Of a stretch of 64,000 nt of DNA, positions 8,063 to 16,034 are shown piece by piece. Position numbers and translations under genes: made by a program. Within the stretch, counting starts at the first letter, position 1. Every line of letters starts with the position of its first letter. The stretch is taken from NCBI GenBank assembly GCA_964505785.1, contig CAZDJZ010000008.1, positions 46,727-110,726 of the forward strand, read 5' to 3'. The stretch comes from CAYRTV01 sp964505785. GTDB taxonomy: Bacteria; Acidobacteriota; Aminicenantia; Aminicenantales; Aminicenantaceae. The notes beneath the pieces were generated by a model. That model saw nothing but the letters and a program-made list of their open reading frames with translations, was not told where the DNA came from and made no database searches.

Positions 8063-8806
8063 TCACTTCCAATTCGTCCGAAGCCGGGTTATTTCCGTAT
8101 CATCACTGACGCGGCGGAGCTGGTGAAGGAAGGAGCCATCCGGCTGCCGGGCGGTGCGGGAGAGAATGCGGTCGCCGTAAAAGACTTCGGCGCGGTACTG
8201 GACTTCGATTTCCTGAGGCCGCATTTTGAACAGCACTTCTTCCGGGACGGTTTCCAGCGCCCAGTGGATATATACCACGGAGTTTACATGCCGGTTGAGG
8301 TCCAGGTCACTTTTAAAGACGGGGTAAAGCCGTTCGGTCTCTGCGGCTTCCAAAGAGGGCAAGGAGGGAAAATCCGTATCCATTGCCCTTTCGGGATAGA
8401 GCTGGTATTCGGAAAAATGCGGTTCCGGGGAAACCGGTTTACGGGCGTCCAGATCGATCACCAGCCAGGAACTGGTCGCCCGGGCTACAGAACCCTGATC
8501 GCTTTGCGCGGTGAATTCGCGCAGCGCGAAACGCTCCTGTATAGCCGACGGCCAGGTGGTGACGGTGATGGTATCCCATAGCTTGGGATAATGGTCGATC
8601 CGTACGTGATAGCGGGACATCACCCAGGTGCAGTTTTTTTTCATCAGATCCGGTACGGCATAACCTTGCTGAAAGGCCTGCTCCGATACGCTTTCCTGCA
8701 GGTAATTCAGGATGGATTCGGTCTTGGCCCGGCTGGAATAATCGATTTCGTCCGCCCGGACATGGAATATTTTTTGGTGCTGTGCTTTTTCGATTTTTTT
8801 ATCCAT
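8063..8806 (-). CDS. Acyl-ACP thioesterase
   Basis: The 247-residue protein is a double hot-dog acyl-[acyl-carrier-protein] thioesterase (Pfam acyl-ACP_TE), which releases free fatty acids from ACP in the cytoplasm. The N-terminal hot-dog includes SRYHVRIDHYPKLWDT and an RFALREF stretch. The second half carries the conserved DLNRHVNSVVYIHWALE block with the Asn-x-His-x-Asn pattern (N171, H173, N175). The ATG at 8806 follows AAAGGAA; the longer upstream frame lies inside btuC and is rejected. It sits 16 bp after btuC, at the end of the B12 uptake operon. Linking acyl-ACP hydrolysis with B12 import is unexpected and may be read-through from a fused operon. Confidence 0.9.
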   Translation of the reverse strand: MDKKIEKAQHQKIFHVRADEIDYSSRAKTESILNYLQESVSEQAFQQGYAVPDLMKKNCTWVMSRYHVRIDHYPKLWDTITVTTWPSAIQERFALREFTAQSDQGSVARATSSWLVIDLDARKPVSPEPHFSEYQLYPERAMDTDFPSLPSLEAAETERLYPVFKSDLDLNRHVNSVVYIHWALETVPEEVLFKMRPQEIEVQYRAEVFYGDRILSRTARQPDGSFLHQLRRVSDDTEITRLRTNWK

Positions 8807-8822
8807 TGTATTTCCTTTCGAT

Positions 8823-9821
8823 TTAAACCCGCATGGAGGACCGGCCGGCCACCAGCAGGTAGATGAAAAGCGGGCCGCCCAGGATAGCGGTGATAATCCC
8901 CACCGGCAGTTCAGTGGGAGCGACCAGAGTGCGGGCAAAAGTGTCGCTTACCGCCAGAACGGCTCCACCCAAAAGAAACGAAGTCGGCAGAACCAGCCTC
9001 TGGTCGAAACCGCTCATCCGCCGCACGGCATGGGGAACAATAAGCCCCACGAATCCGATTGGTCCCACCAGCGAGACTACCGCCGCGGTCGCCAGGCCGC
9101 CGCCGATAAATATATCCCGCCGCACTGCGCCTACAGCCACGCCGTGGCCCAAAGCCATTTCTTCGCTTAAAGCCAGGTGGTTAAGGTTGCGTGAATGGAG
9201 AAACAGCAGGCTCAAGCCGGGCAGCAGCAGGGGCGCGAGAAATGCCAGTTCCCGGTAACCCAGGATATCGATACCGCCCATCATCCAGTGCTGGAAAACC
9301 ACCAGTGACTGGGGACTTGCCAGGTAAGTTAAAAGCAGGATGGAGCCGCTGCAGATGATACTGATGGTGACTCCGGCCAAAAGCAGGATAGTGACGGAAA
9401 TGCCGGACCTCCGTCTGGATAAAGAATAGATCAAAAAAAGGGTTGCCCCCGCCCCCAGAGCGGCGAAGACCTGTACCGAGCTGAAAGGCCCCCAAACGAT
9501 CCAAAGGGACGGCCAGGAAATGGCGATAAACGCTCCTAAAGCGGAGCCCCCGCTTATCCCCAGGGTAAACGGCTCAACCAGAGGATTATGAAACATCACT
9601 TGAAAAGAAGCGCCTACTGCCGCCAGGGTTCCGCCTGCAATCAGCGCCAGCAGCAGCCGCGGCATCCGCTGCAGCCAGAAGATTTCCGACAAAGGACCGG
9701 ACTGAGCAGTGAAAAAAGCGGCTGCATCCTTGAGGGTAATGGATTCGGCCCCGAACCACGGAGTTATTAAAACCGCTCCCATAAAAACCGCCATGTACAA
9801 AAGCAGGCTCCGTTTATCCAT
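8823..9821 (-). CDS. btuC: Vitamin B12 ABC permease (FecCD family)
   Basis: The 332-residue protein is a FecCD-family inner-membrane permease with about ten membrane helices. Family landmarks are PRLLLALIAGGTLAAVGASFQ, LGISGGSALGA, GPIGFVGLIVPHAVRR and the C-terminal GIITAILGGPLFIYLL. It forms the translocation path that passes cobalamin from the periplasmic binding protein, using BtuD for energy. The ATG at 9821 is chosen over the longer frame because the protein then begins with the usual short cytoplasmic lead before helix 1; it overlaps btuD by 8 bp. The B12 assignment rests on the riboswitch-controlled btuB upstream and the adjacent BtuF-like gene. FecCD permeases for siderophores look much the same, so specificity is inferred. 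Confidence 0.88.
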   Translation of the reverse strand: MDKRSLLLYMAVFMGAVLITPWFGAESITLKDAAAFFTAQSGPLSEIFWLQRMPRLLLALIAGGTLAAVGASFQVMFHNPLVEPFTLGISGGSALGAFIAISWPSLWIVWGPFSSVQVFAALGAGATLFLIYSLSRRRSGISVTILLLAGVTISIICSGSILLLTYLASPQSLVVFQHWMMGGIDILGYRELAFLAPLLLPGLSLLFLHSRNLNHLALSEEMALGHGVAVGAVRRDIFIGGGLATAAVVSLVGPIGFVGLIVPHAVRRMSGFDQRLVLPTSFLLGGAVLAVSDTFARTLVAPTELPVGIITAILGGPLFIYLLVAGRSSMRV

Positions 9822-10617
9822 GCGGATTTTCACTCTCCATTTTCGGCAATACGACGGGGCGCCCCCCCTGGGGATGCTTACCAATCCAGATATCCGCCCC
9901 ATAGATGGATTCCAGGTTGGCGGGAACCAAAACCGCGTCCGGAATTCCCTCTGCGGCCGGGCGGCCGTCTTTAAGCAGCAGGATACGGTCGCAAAAAAGG
10001 GACGCCAGGTTCAGGTCATGGGTCACAGTCACAACACCCATCCCGCTGCGCACCAGCTGAGTCAAGAGGCGGAAAAAATGGACTTGCCTGTGAAGGTCCA
10101 AAGACGCCGCTGGCTCATCCAAGAGCAGGACCCGGGGTTTTTGGGCCAGGACCGAAGCCAGAAACGCCCGTTTCCGCTCACCCCCGGACAAATGGGATAA
10201 ATGCCGTCGTCTCAAGCTTCGTGTCTCTGTCACCTGGAGGCTTTCCTCGACAATGGCCCGGTCCTGAGCACCGGGATTACCGAAAGGCGGAAGATGCGGA
10301 TAACGGCCCAGCATGACCAGTTCTTCCACGAGATAGTCCGAGTCGCTGGATAAATCCTGCGGGAGGTAACCAATGCTGCGGGCTGTGGTCCGGCGATTCA
10401 TGCGGGCCAGTTCCCGTCCTTCCAGCCGGATTGTGCCGCTTTCAGGTTGGAAAATGCCTGCGGCCAGCCGCAATAGCGTGGTTTTGCCGGCCCCGTTGGG
10501 TCCGATGACCGCCAGGTGTTCTCCGCTTCGGATTTCCATTTGCGGGATGGTGAGGCTGAACGCCGATTCCGGAAAGCGGTGCAGGAGGGCATGCAGCTGC
10601 AGGACCGGTTCAGTCAC
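9814..10617 (-). CDS. btuD: Vitamin B12 ABC ATPase
   Basis: The 267-residue ATPase belongs to the FepC/BtuD group. It shows Walker A GPNGAGKTT, the signature LSGGERKR, Walker B VLLLDEP and the switch segment VTHDLNLA. The start is placed at the GTG at 10617, because a strong GGAGG lies six bases before it and it then overlaps the btuF stop by only 8 bp. An ATG at 10647 would add ten residues with a poorer site. It energises the BtuC permease. The C-terminal extension (SIYGADIWIGKHPQGG) is typical of this ATPase group. Confidence 0.88.
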   Translation of the reverse strand: MTEPVLQLHALLHRFPESAFSLTIPQMEIRSGEHLAVIGPNGAGKTTLLRLAAGIFQPESGTIRLEGRELARMNRRTTARSIGYLPQDLSSDSDYLVEELVMLGRYPHLPPFGNPGAQDRAIVEESLQVTETRSLRRRHLSHLSGGERKRAFLASVLAQKPRVLLLDEPAASLDLHRQVHFFRLLTQLVRSGMGVVTVTHDLNLASLFCDRILLLKDGRPAAEGIPDAVLVPANLESIYGADIWIGKHPQGGRPVVLPKMESENPHG

Positions 10618-11542
10618 CAAAGGCCTCCGGGTGGATGATACGGGCAAAGGCTCCGGCGGTTTGGGATACCCGGAGTCCTGGAATCAGCAGGTAGTCCTGG
10701 GTGAGAAAGTGGATACGGTCTTCCTGTACGGCCGGCAGCCGGCTCAGGCGTTCCCAGTCACGGCGCAGTAAAGTTTTGTTTTTATGCGAAAGGCCTTCGG
10801 CCAGGATTTCGATAATGACTTCCGGATTGCGGGTAAGCAGGACTTCCTTGGACACCCGGGGATAGCGTGTGGAGAGGTCATGGAAAATATTGATGCCCCC
10901 GGCCAATTGAATCAGTTCCTGAAGAAAAGTACCGGAGGAGGCGGTCATAATGCCGGTGAGATCGCCCGGAGTATGCCCCAGGCTCAGGAAAACCCGCCGC
11001 GGCGGCAGGGACGCGGTTTTACTCCTGACCGAATCCAACTGAGTATTCAGGTCCGCAATCAGACAGCGGGCTTTCTCCCTTGCCTTAAGCAGGTGACCCA
11101 GTTTGTCCAAGGCTGTCTTTATTTGATCCAGGGTTTCAATGTGCAGACTTAGCAGGGGAATGTCCTTCTCCCGGCAGAAGCGGCTGAGTGCGGTGTGGCG
11201 TCCCTGGGTGATCACCAAGTCCGGCTGCAGAGCGAAAATCTTTTCCTTGCTGGGATTGAACAAACCGCCGATTTTAGGCTTACCTGCGGCTTCGGGCGGA
11301 AAAAAACTGAATTCGCTCACTCCAACCACAAGATTCCCCCGGCCCAAGGCGAAGACCATTTCTGTCACACTGGGCGCAGCGCAAATAATCCGTTCCGGCA
11401 TGGACGCCGTAGCTTCACCGGGGGGATTATCCGGCCGGGTTCCCGGCAGAAGCATCCACAATACCGCCGCCGCCAGCAAAAAAACCGCTGCGGCGGAAAT
11501 CAGGATTTTATTCTCCGTCCAGAATTTGTTGGTGATGTTCAT
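10610..11542 (-). CDS. btuF: Periplasmic cobalamin-binding protein (BtuF-like)
   Basis: The 310-residue protein has an N-terminal hydrophobic anchor or signal (about 11-31) and a helical-backbone substrate-binding fold. The opening PERIICAAPSVTEMVFALG and the GLFNPSKEKIFALQPDLVI block are hallmarks of BtuF-type and siderophore-binding proteins. No clear lipobox is visible, so it may be tethered by the uncleaved helix. It would take cobalamin from BtuB in the periplasm and deliver it to BtuCD. It is the first gene of a tight btuF-btuD-btuC-thioesterase cluster on the minus strand. About 460 bp of repeat DNA separates it from btuB; whether the riboswitch transcript crosses that gap is unknown. 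Confidence 0.85.
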   Translation of the reverse strand: MNITNKFWTENKILISAAAVFLLAAAVLWMLLPGTRPDNPPGEATASMPERIICAAPSVTEMVFALGRGNLVVGVSEFSFFPPEAAGKPKIGGLFNPSKEKIFALQPDLVITQGRHTALSRFCREKDIPLLSLHIETLDQIKTALDKLGHLLKAREKARCLIADLNTQLDSVRSKTASLPPRRVFLSLGHTPGDLTGIMTASSGTFLQELIQLAGGINIFHDLSTRYPRVSKEVLLTRNPEVIIEILAEGLSHKNKTLLRRDWERLSRLPAVQEDRIHFLTQDYLLIPGLRVSQTAGAFARIIHPEAFGD

Positions 11543-12004
11543 TTCGCTGAATTATTCTGACGCTTCCCCGGACTGGTGTCAAGCCGGCCCCTCTGTCACC
11601 GAGAGGACATCCTCATGTCATCCTGAGGCCTCTTTCCCATCGTCACCATGAAACCTGTCTTCCTATTGTCATCCCCAGGCCGCGTATGCGGCCGTGGGGA
11701 TCTTAGACGGCCTCGGCAAGTTTAACGTTTCCGATTCATCATACGAAGCAGCATAAGATCCTTACGTCGCTTCGCTCCTCAGGATGACAGCGTTGCTGTC
11801 ACTTTTTACATTTCACTTATTCCGAATAAAGCAGAACCGCTTCTTGGGGCCTAGCCATCTAAGAATTCCATCGCTCCGCTCCGGGAATGACAGTCTTTGT
11901 CACTTTTCCAGGTCAATATCCAGCTTTGGTTTGTTTTTGATTTTTGATTTAAATGATCCGGCTCCGCATTGGTTTCAGATTTAAGAGTTGTGATTCATTA
12001 GGAA
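11543..12004. repeat. Repeat island between btuB and btuF
   Basis: No gene is supported. It contains palindromic arms (about 11611-11640; 11670-11720 with stem ATCCCC/GGGGAT; 11740-11790), a terminator-like hairpin (11785-11807), a reversed ATTC-type arm (about 11858-11892) and TTTTTGA heptamers (about 11930-11955). The heptamers end close to the btuB stop codon. Confidence 0.7.
11785..11807 (+). terminator. Terminator-like hairpin carried by repeat element
   Basis: TGACAGC-GTT-GCTGTCA followed by CTTTTT. It matches the hairpin at 32166-32188 in sequence and in its position at the end of a palindromic element. No plus-strand gene ends here, so it is better seen as part of the repeat than as a dedicated gene terminator. 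Confidence 0.4.
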
Positions 12005-13957
12005 TCACAACTCAATCTCGATCCCGCCATACACCGAAAAGCCGGGGGTGCCGTATCCCTTGACTAATTCGTATTCCTGGTTGAGCATATTCTCCATACG
12101 CAGCATTAGGCTTAATCCGGGAAACAGGTCATAAGACAAAGACGAGTTGAGCAGGACATATTCATCCAGCATGACCCGGCTGGAGGTATATCCGGAATAG
12201 AACATGTCGTCACGTTTGCCCATATAAACCAGGAGCAGGCGGATTCTCAGAGCCTCCATCAAGGTTCCCCGGCTTTCCAGCGTGAATTTGTGCTGAGGAC
12301 GGCGCAGAAGTGCTTTCCCCGTCGCATCATTCTCCGCTTTCTGATAGGTGTAAGTGGAATGAAAAGACAGCCAATCCAGAAGCTGGGACTTCAGTGACAA
12401 TTCCACTCCCCGGCTGAAGGCTTCTCCCACATTGATATACCCTTGAGTGAAATCAAAATCAATCAGATTTTCATAACGATTGTAAAAATACACGGCACCG
12501 AAGCTGAAGCTGCGGCCGAATAATTCCTGTTCAAATCCGGCATCCCATCCCAGCGAACGTTCCGGTTCCAATTGCTGATTCCCGATCGGCCCCCAAAGTG
12601 TCGAGGGCGCATAAAGCTGATAAAGCGAGGGCGCTTTAAATCCAGTCCCCAGCGTGGCTTTTAACCGGGTTCCGGTTGTTTTGATTAAATAGGATGGAGC
12701 CGCCCGGAAGGTTACCGCATCACCAGCGCTGCTGTGATTATCCCAGCGTCCGCCGACGGTGAGGAAGAAACGGTCATCCAGTGAAATTCGATCCTGGATA
12801 TAAACGCCGACATTATCCGCGTTGTTTTGCGGAAAAATGCTTACGCTGTCACCCCAGGCTGAACTTGAGGTGTACGTGGACTCCCCCCTTTCCCGCAGGA
12901 ATTCCGCCCCCAGAGTCAGCGTGTTGGCGGGATGGATGAAAATATTATTCTGCCAGTTGAGTTTAGCGATATCGGATAAATATTCCGAATCCGCAGAGGA
13001 AAACGGATGGGCGTCATCCGCCGGATTATCATAGCGCCGGGCCGTGTCCACATAGGAAAGATTCAGACGGGATTCCCAGCGTTTATTCGCAAAAAGACCC
13101 CGCAGCCCGGTGTGCAGAATGACGGAATCGGCTTCTCCGGTATGATTGGGATCGTCGCCGAAGGCTCCGCCCTGATTATCCAAATCCGAGCGGGTCTGAA
13201 GTCCGCGCGCAGCAGCCGTCCATTCCAGATTATCGGTTAAATGGACATTGATTTTTCCCGAAAGAGTCAGATTGCGGTATCCGTCTTCCTCCTGATTGCC
13301 GGCATACTGGATGCCGGCCGCGGAAAATCCGTCGGTCCGGTAATAGGATACACCGGCTGAATATTGAATGGATTCATTTCCCCCGGCGGCTTCTGCGCGC
13401 CCCGAAAGCGTACCGAAGGCCCCGCCTTGAGAGGACAGCCGGATACGGGGCTTTCCCTGCCCCACCCGGCTAATGATATTGATGACTCCGGCCATAGCGT
13501 CAGAACCGTACAGCGGGCTTTGCGGCCCGCGGATGATTTCAATCCGTTCGATGTTATGTACCAGCAAATGAGAAACATCATACGATCGGCTGGGAGAGAC
13601 AGGATCGTTCAGTTCGATCCCGTCCAGCATGACCTTGGTTTGATCGGAATCTCCCCCCCGGATAAAAACCGACGCGGTTGAGCCGGGCGGACCGTTTTGA
13701 ATCACATTCAGGCCGGCGGTCTGTTTTAAGGCATCGGCCACAGTATGAATGCCGGCTGCCTGCAATTCTTCCCGGGTTATCACCGTCAGCGAGCTGGCTG
13801 TTTCCTGTTCAGGGGTCTGCATCCGATTGGCGGTGACAGTGACATCATACGTGAGTTTTTTCACCGTATCCTTGTCCTGATCATCCGGAAACGCTCTAAC
13901 GAATACGGAGCTAAAACATAAGAACACAATCAATAAAAAAGCTGCTTTTTTAAACAT
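12005..13957 (-). CDS. btuB: TonB-dependent cobalamin receptor
   Basis: The 650-residue outer-membrane receptor has a signal peptide (start MFKKAAFLL), a TonB-box-like strand (YDVTVTANRM), a plug with IRGGDSDQTKVMLDGIELND and RIEIIRGPQSPLYGSDAM, and a beta-barrel. The start is the ATG at 13957, seven bases after AAGGAG; the longer frame runs into the riboswitch platform. It is the only gene here directly behind a cobalamin riboswitch, which identifies its substrate as cobalamin or a corrinoid with good confidence. The C-terminus (SVYGGIEIEL) is the expected last strand, although it ends in Leu rather than Phe or Tyr. It works with BtuF, BtuC and BtuD encoded downstream. Confidence 0.92.
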   Translation of the reverse strand: MFKKAAFLLIVFLCFSSVFVRAFPDDQDKDTVKKLTYDVTVTANRMQTPEQETASSLTVITREELQAAGIHTVADALKQTAGLNVIQNGPPGSTASVFIRGGDSDQTKVMLDGIELNDPVSPSRSYDVSHLLVHNIERIEIIRGPQSPLYGSDAMAGVINIISRVGQGKPRIRLSSQGGAFGTLSGRAEAAGGNESIQYSAGVSYYRTDGFSAAGIQYAGNQEEDGYRNLTLSGKINVHLTDNLEWTAAARGLQTRSDLDNQGGAFGDDPNHTGEADSVILHTGLRGLFANKRWESRLNLSYVDTARRYDNPADDAHPFSSADSEYLSDIAKLNWQNNIFIHPANTLTLGAEFLRERGESTYTSSSAWGDSVSIFPQNNADNVGVYIQDRISLDDRFFLTVGGRWDNHSSAGDAVTFRAAPSYLIKTTGTRLKATLGTGFKAPSLYQLYAPSTLWGPIGNQQLEPERSLGWDAGFEQELFGRSFSFGAVYFYNRYENLIDFDFTQGYINVGEAFSRGVELSLKSQLLDWLSFHSTYTYQKAENDATGKALLRRPQHKFTLESRGTLMEALRIRLLLVYMGKRDDMFYSGYTSSRVMLDEYVLLNSSLSYDLFPGLSLMLRMENMLNQEYELVKGYGTPGFSVYGGIEIEL

Positions 13958-14002
13958 AAAATCTCCTTCCTGGCCGCATTCAGGCGCGACCTTAATTTGG
14001 GA

Positions 14003-14047
14003 AGGAAAGTATGGGAGAGAAATCACCCAACCTTCCGCCCGAAGATG
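14003..14047 (-). promoter_or_regulatory. Riboswitch expression platform hairpin
   Basis: Between the aptamer and btuB the RNA reads ACCCAT-CTTC-GGGCG-GAAG-GTTGGGT. This stem-loop has a GC-rich loop able to take part in the loop-loop contact typical of cobalamin riboswitches. It lies upstream of the ribosome site, so control of translation initiation is plausible. Confidence 0.5.
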
Positions 14048-14064
14048 GGTTTTATCGATTTAAA

Positions 14065-14215
14065 GGAGGTCTCCTGACTCCCGGATCACTCTCCTCCCGG
14101 ACCTTCCCGTTCTCTTTCAGAGAACAGTGGTTTTTTCCGGGATTCGTCCCCGGTTACAGTAGCGGGGGCTGTGTCCGCTTTGCACGGACTTCCCTCGCTT
14201 TAAACCGAAAACCAG
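14065..14215 (-). ncRNA. Cobalamin riboswitch (AdoCbl type)
   Basis: Read on the minus strand, this segment has the conserved cobalamin-riboswitch blocks in the correct order: GAGGGAAGTCCGTGCAAAGC, then ACAGCCCCCGCTACTGTAA, a CCACTG box, GGGAAGGTCCGGGAG and finally the B12 box GAGTCAGGAGACCTCC. It should bind adenosylcobalamin or a related corrinoid and shut down btuB expression when cobalamin is abundant. A TTGACA sequence (14245-14250, minus strand) lies one promoter length upstream of the aptamer. Confidence 0.93.
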
Positions 14216-14221
14216 ACTATC

Positions 14222-14250
14222 ATTTTCCCATGTATCTTTATGGATGTCAA
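14222..14250 (-). promoter_or_regulatory. Probable sigma-70 promoter of btuB
   Basis: A perfect TTGACA (14250 down to 14245) is followed after 17 bases by GAAAAT (14227 to 14222). The predicted transcript would start near 14215, where the riboswitch aptamer begins. Confidence 0.5.
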
Positions 14251-14280
14251 GTATTCGATCATCCTCATCCGAGTGAAGAA

Positions 14281-14368
14281 TGAGGAGTAAAGAAAAATTA
14301 GTGAAAAAATGACAGACTTTTCCCTTTCACGGTTTTAAGCGTTTCGCGTTTTGCATTTTGCGTTTCTT
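14281..14368. repeat. Heptamer arrays before the efflux operon
   Basis: AGTAAAG-like heptamers (about 14281-14310) are followed by a GCGTTTY array (14339-14368). The stretch between the riboswitch promoter and the efflux promoter holds nothing else recognisable. Confidence 0.6.
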
Positions 14369-14394
14369 AATTTGTATATTTTATATTTGTATTA

Positions 14395-14423
14395 TTGACA
14401 ATCCGCACCCAATTCCATAATAT
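14395..14423 (+). promoter_or_regulatory. Sigma-70 promoter of metal-efflux operon
   Basis: TTGACA (14395-14400), a 17-base spacer and TAATAT (14418-14423): a near-consensus housekeeping promoter. Transcription would begin near 14430, only about seven bases before the ATG at 14437, so the first gene may be read from an almost leaderless message. Confidence 0.7.
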
Positions 14424-14436
14424 GGGGACGGTGCCG

Positions 14437-14715
14437 ATGGAAAAAAAGAATCGAATTCTATTAAATCTTATTTTTCTGTTGATTTTTCTTAGTTTATCCC
14501 TGGGAATAAATTTTCTCCACACGGAAACCACTCCGGAGAACTCAAAGAACTGTCCCGCTTGTCATTTCCAAAGCTCAACCATGCTTACCGCTCATATTCA
14601 TTTCGCCTATCTGCCGCAGCTTATTCAACTTGAAATCATCAGCCAATTCGAATTGCAGCCATACCCTCAGCTGGCTTTCCCCTCGGCTTTGTCGCGGTCC
14701 CCTCCTTTGAGTTGA
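14437..14715 (+). CDS. Small membrane protein with CPACH motif
   Basis: The 92-residue product begins MEKKNRILLN, has one hydrophobic helix (about 7-24) and then CPACHFQ, a CxxCH pair in the predicted periplasmic part, followed by HIHF and a second partly hydrophobic stretch. The CxxCH could bind metal or, formally, haem; with only one motif and a small size I favour metal. It is the first gene of the heavy-metal-type efflux operon, directly behind its promoter, 56 bp before the outer-membrane channel gene. A sensing or metal-handling role for the pump is inference. I do not recognise a named family. The frame extends upstream to a TTG at 14395, which is the promoter -35 box and is rejected. 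Confidence 0.6.
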   Translation: MEKKNRILLNLIFLLIFLSLSLGINFLHTETTPENSKNCPACHFQSSTMLTAHIHFAYLPQLIQLEIISQFELQPYPQLAFPSALSRSPPLS

Positions 14716-14771
14716 ACTTTCCCTCTTAACTCAGTATTCCTTGCAAAAACCCGGTAAAAAGGAGGCGGAAC

Positions 14772-16034
14772 GTGAAAAAAACAACCCTAATATTCATCAG
14801 CACTCTGTTGTGTTTGAGCTTGTCAGCAGCCCAGGATAACACCGCAGAAGAGATAGGACCTCTAACCCTTGACCAGTGCATTCAGGAAGCCATGCAGGAT
14901 AATCCTCTGATCCTGTCATCCTACCAGCAATACCAGGCGGCCCTGGCCCGGGTCAACCAGGCCAAAGCTTTTCCCCAGCCGTCTTTGGATTGGGATTCGG
15001 ACCTCCAGCCCCGCCTATTTGATTTCAGTGGCACCGGCGAATGGTACTTCGGAGTCAGTCAATCTATTGAATTTCCCGGAAAACGGAATCTCCGCGGCAA
15101 AATCGCAGCCAAGGAATCCCAGGAACTGATGCGGGAAATCGAACTCCTTGAACTGGATATCACGTATCAAGTGAAACAGGGATTTCACGGACTATTATTG
15201 GCAGAGGAAAAACACAAATATGCTGAAGAAAACCTGGAGCTCTCCCGCGATTTTCTAAACAAAGCGGAGCTGAAGTTTGAAACCGGAGATGCAGCCCGGG
15301 TGGAAATGCTGCGCGCCCAAGTCGAATCCTCCCGTGCAGCCAATGAAGTCCGGCAAGCCGCCAATGAAGTCCGGCTGGCCAAGGCTTATCTCAACTATCT
15401 AATGGCCCGCCGCAAATACACTCCCTTGACTATTTCCGGACAGCTCAAAAAAAATCCGGCACCGCTGGACCTGAATGAACTTAAAGAGCGGGCATTTAAT
15501 TTCCGGCCGGAACTTCGGCAGGTCCATATTGCCAAAGAGAGAATAGGTCTGCAAAAGAAGCAGGCCTATATGAATTATCTGCCCGATTTCGATTTGGGAG
15601 TAAACCGCCACAAAGTACTCGGCGAAGGCGAATGGTGGGATGTTACGCTGTCTTTTCCCATTCCGCTCTTCTTTTGGCAGCCGGCCAAGGGCGAAGTGGC
15701 GGAAGCCCAGGCCAACCTGCGGTCATTGAATAGAAAGAACGAACATCTCCGGAATACCATCAGCTTGGAGGTTGAAGAAGCCTATATGAACGCGGAAGCC
15801 GCTGAAAATCAGATCAGCCTGTTTGAAGATGAAATCCTCTCGCAGGCTGAAGAAGTTTATCAAATGTTCCTTTTCAGTTATCAGGAAGGAGAAATTGAGG
15901 GAATTGAGCTGATCGACGCCCGCAGAACTCTGCTGGAAGCCCGGACCTCTTATGCCGACGCCCTTTACAATTACGGCGTCGCTTTAGCCGCCTTGGAAAA
16001 ATCGATCGGGACCAGTCTCAAAGGAGAGCAATAA
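14772..16034 (+). CDS. TolC-family outer-membrane channel (CusC/CzcC-like)
   Basis: The 420-residue protein has a signal peptide (about 1-20) and two long helical outer-membrane efflux protein repeats. Family-like segments are LTLDQCIQEAMQDNPLI near the start and the matching YNYGVALAALEKSIG at the end. It provides the exit duct of the tripartite pump. Translation starts at a GTG (14772) behind a strong AAAGGAGG. Its stop overlaps the next gene's start (TAATG at 16032-16036), so it is coupled to the adaptor gene. Confidence 0.9.
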   Translation: MKKTTLIFISTLLCLSLSAAQDNTAEEIGPLTLDQCIQEAMQDNPLILSSYQQYQAALARVNQAKAFPQPSLDWDSDLQPRLFDFSGTGEWYFGVSQSIEFPGKRNLRGKIAAKESQELMREIELLELDITYQVKQGFHGLLLAEEKHKYAEENLELSRDFLNKAELKFETGDAARVEMLRAQVESSRAANEVRQAANEVRLAKAYLNYLMARRKYTPLTISGQLKKNPAPLDLNELKERAFNFRPELRQVHIAKERIGLQKKQAYMNYLPDFDLGVNRHKVLGEGEWWDVTLSFPIPLFFWQPAKGEVAEAQANLRSLNRKNEHLRNTISLEVEEAYMNAEAAENQISLFEDEILSQAEEVYQMFLFSYQEGEIEGIELIDARRTLLEARTSYADALYNYGVALAALEKSIGTSLKGEQ

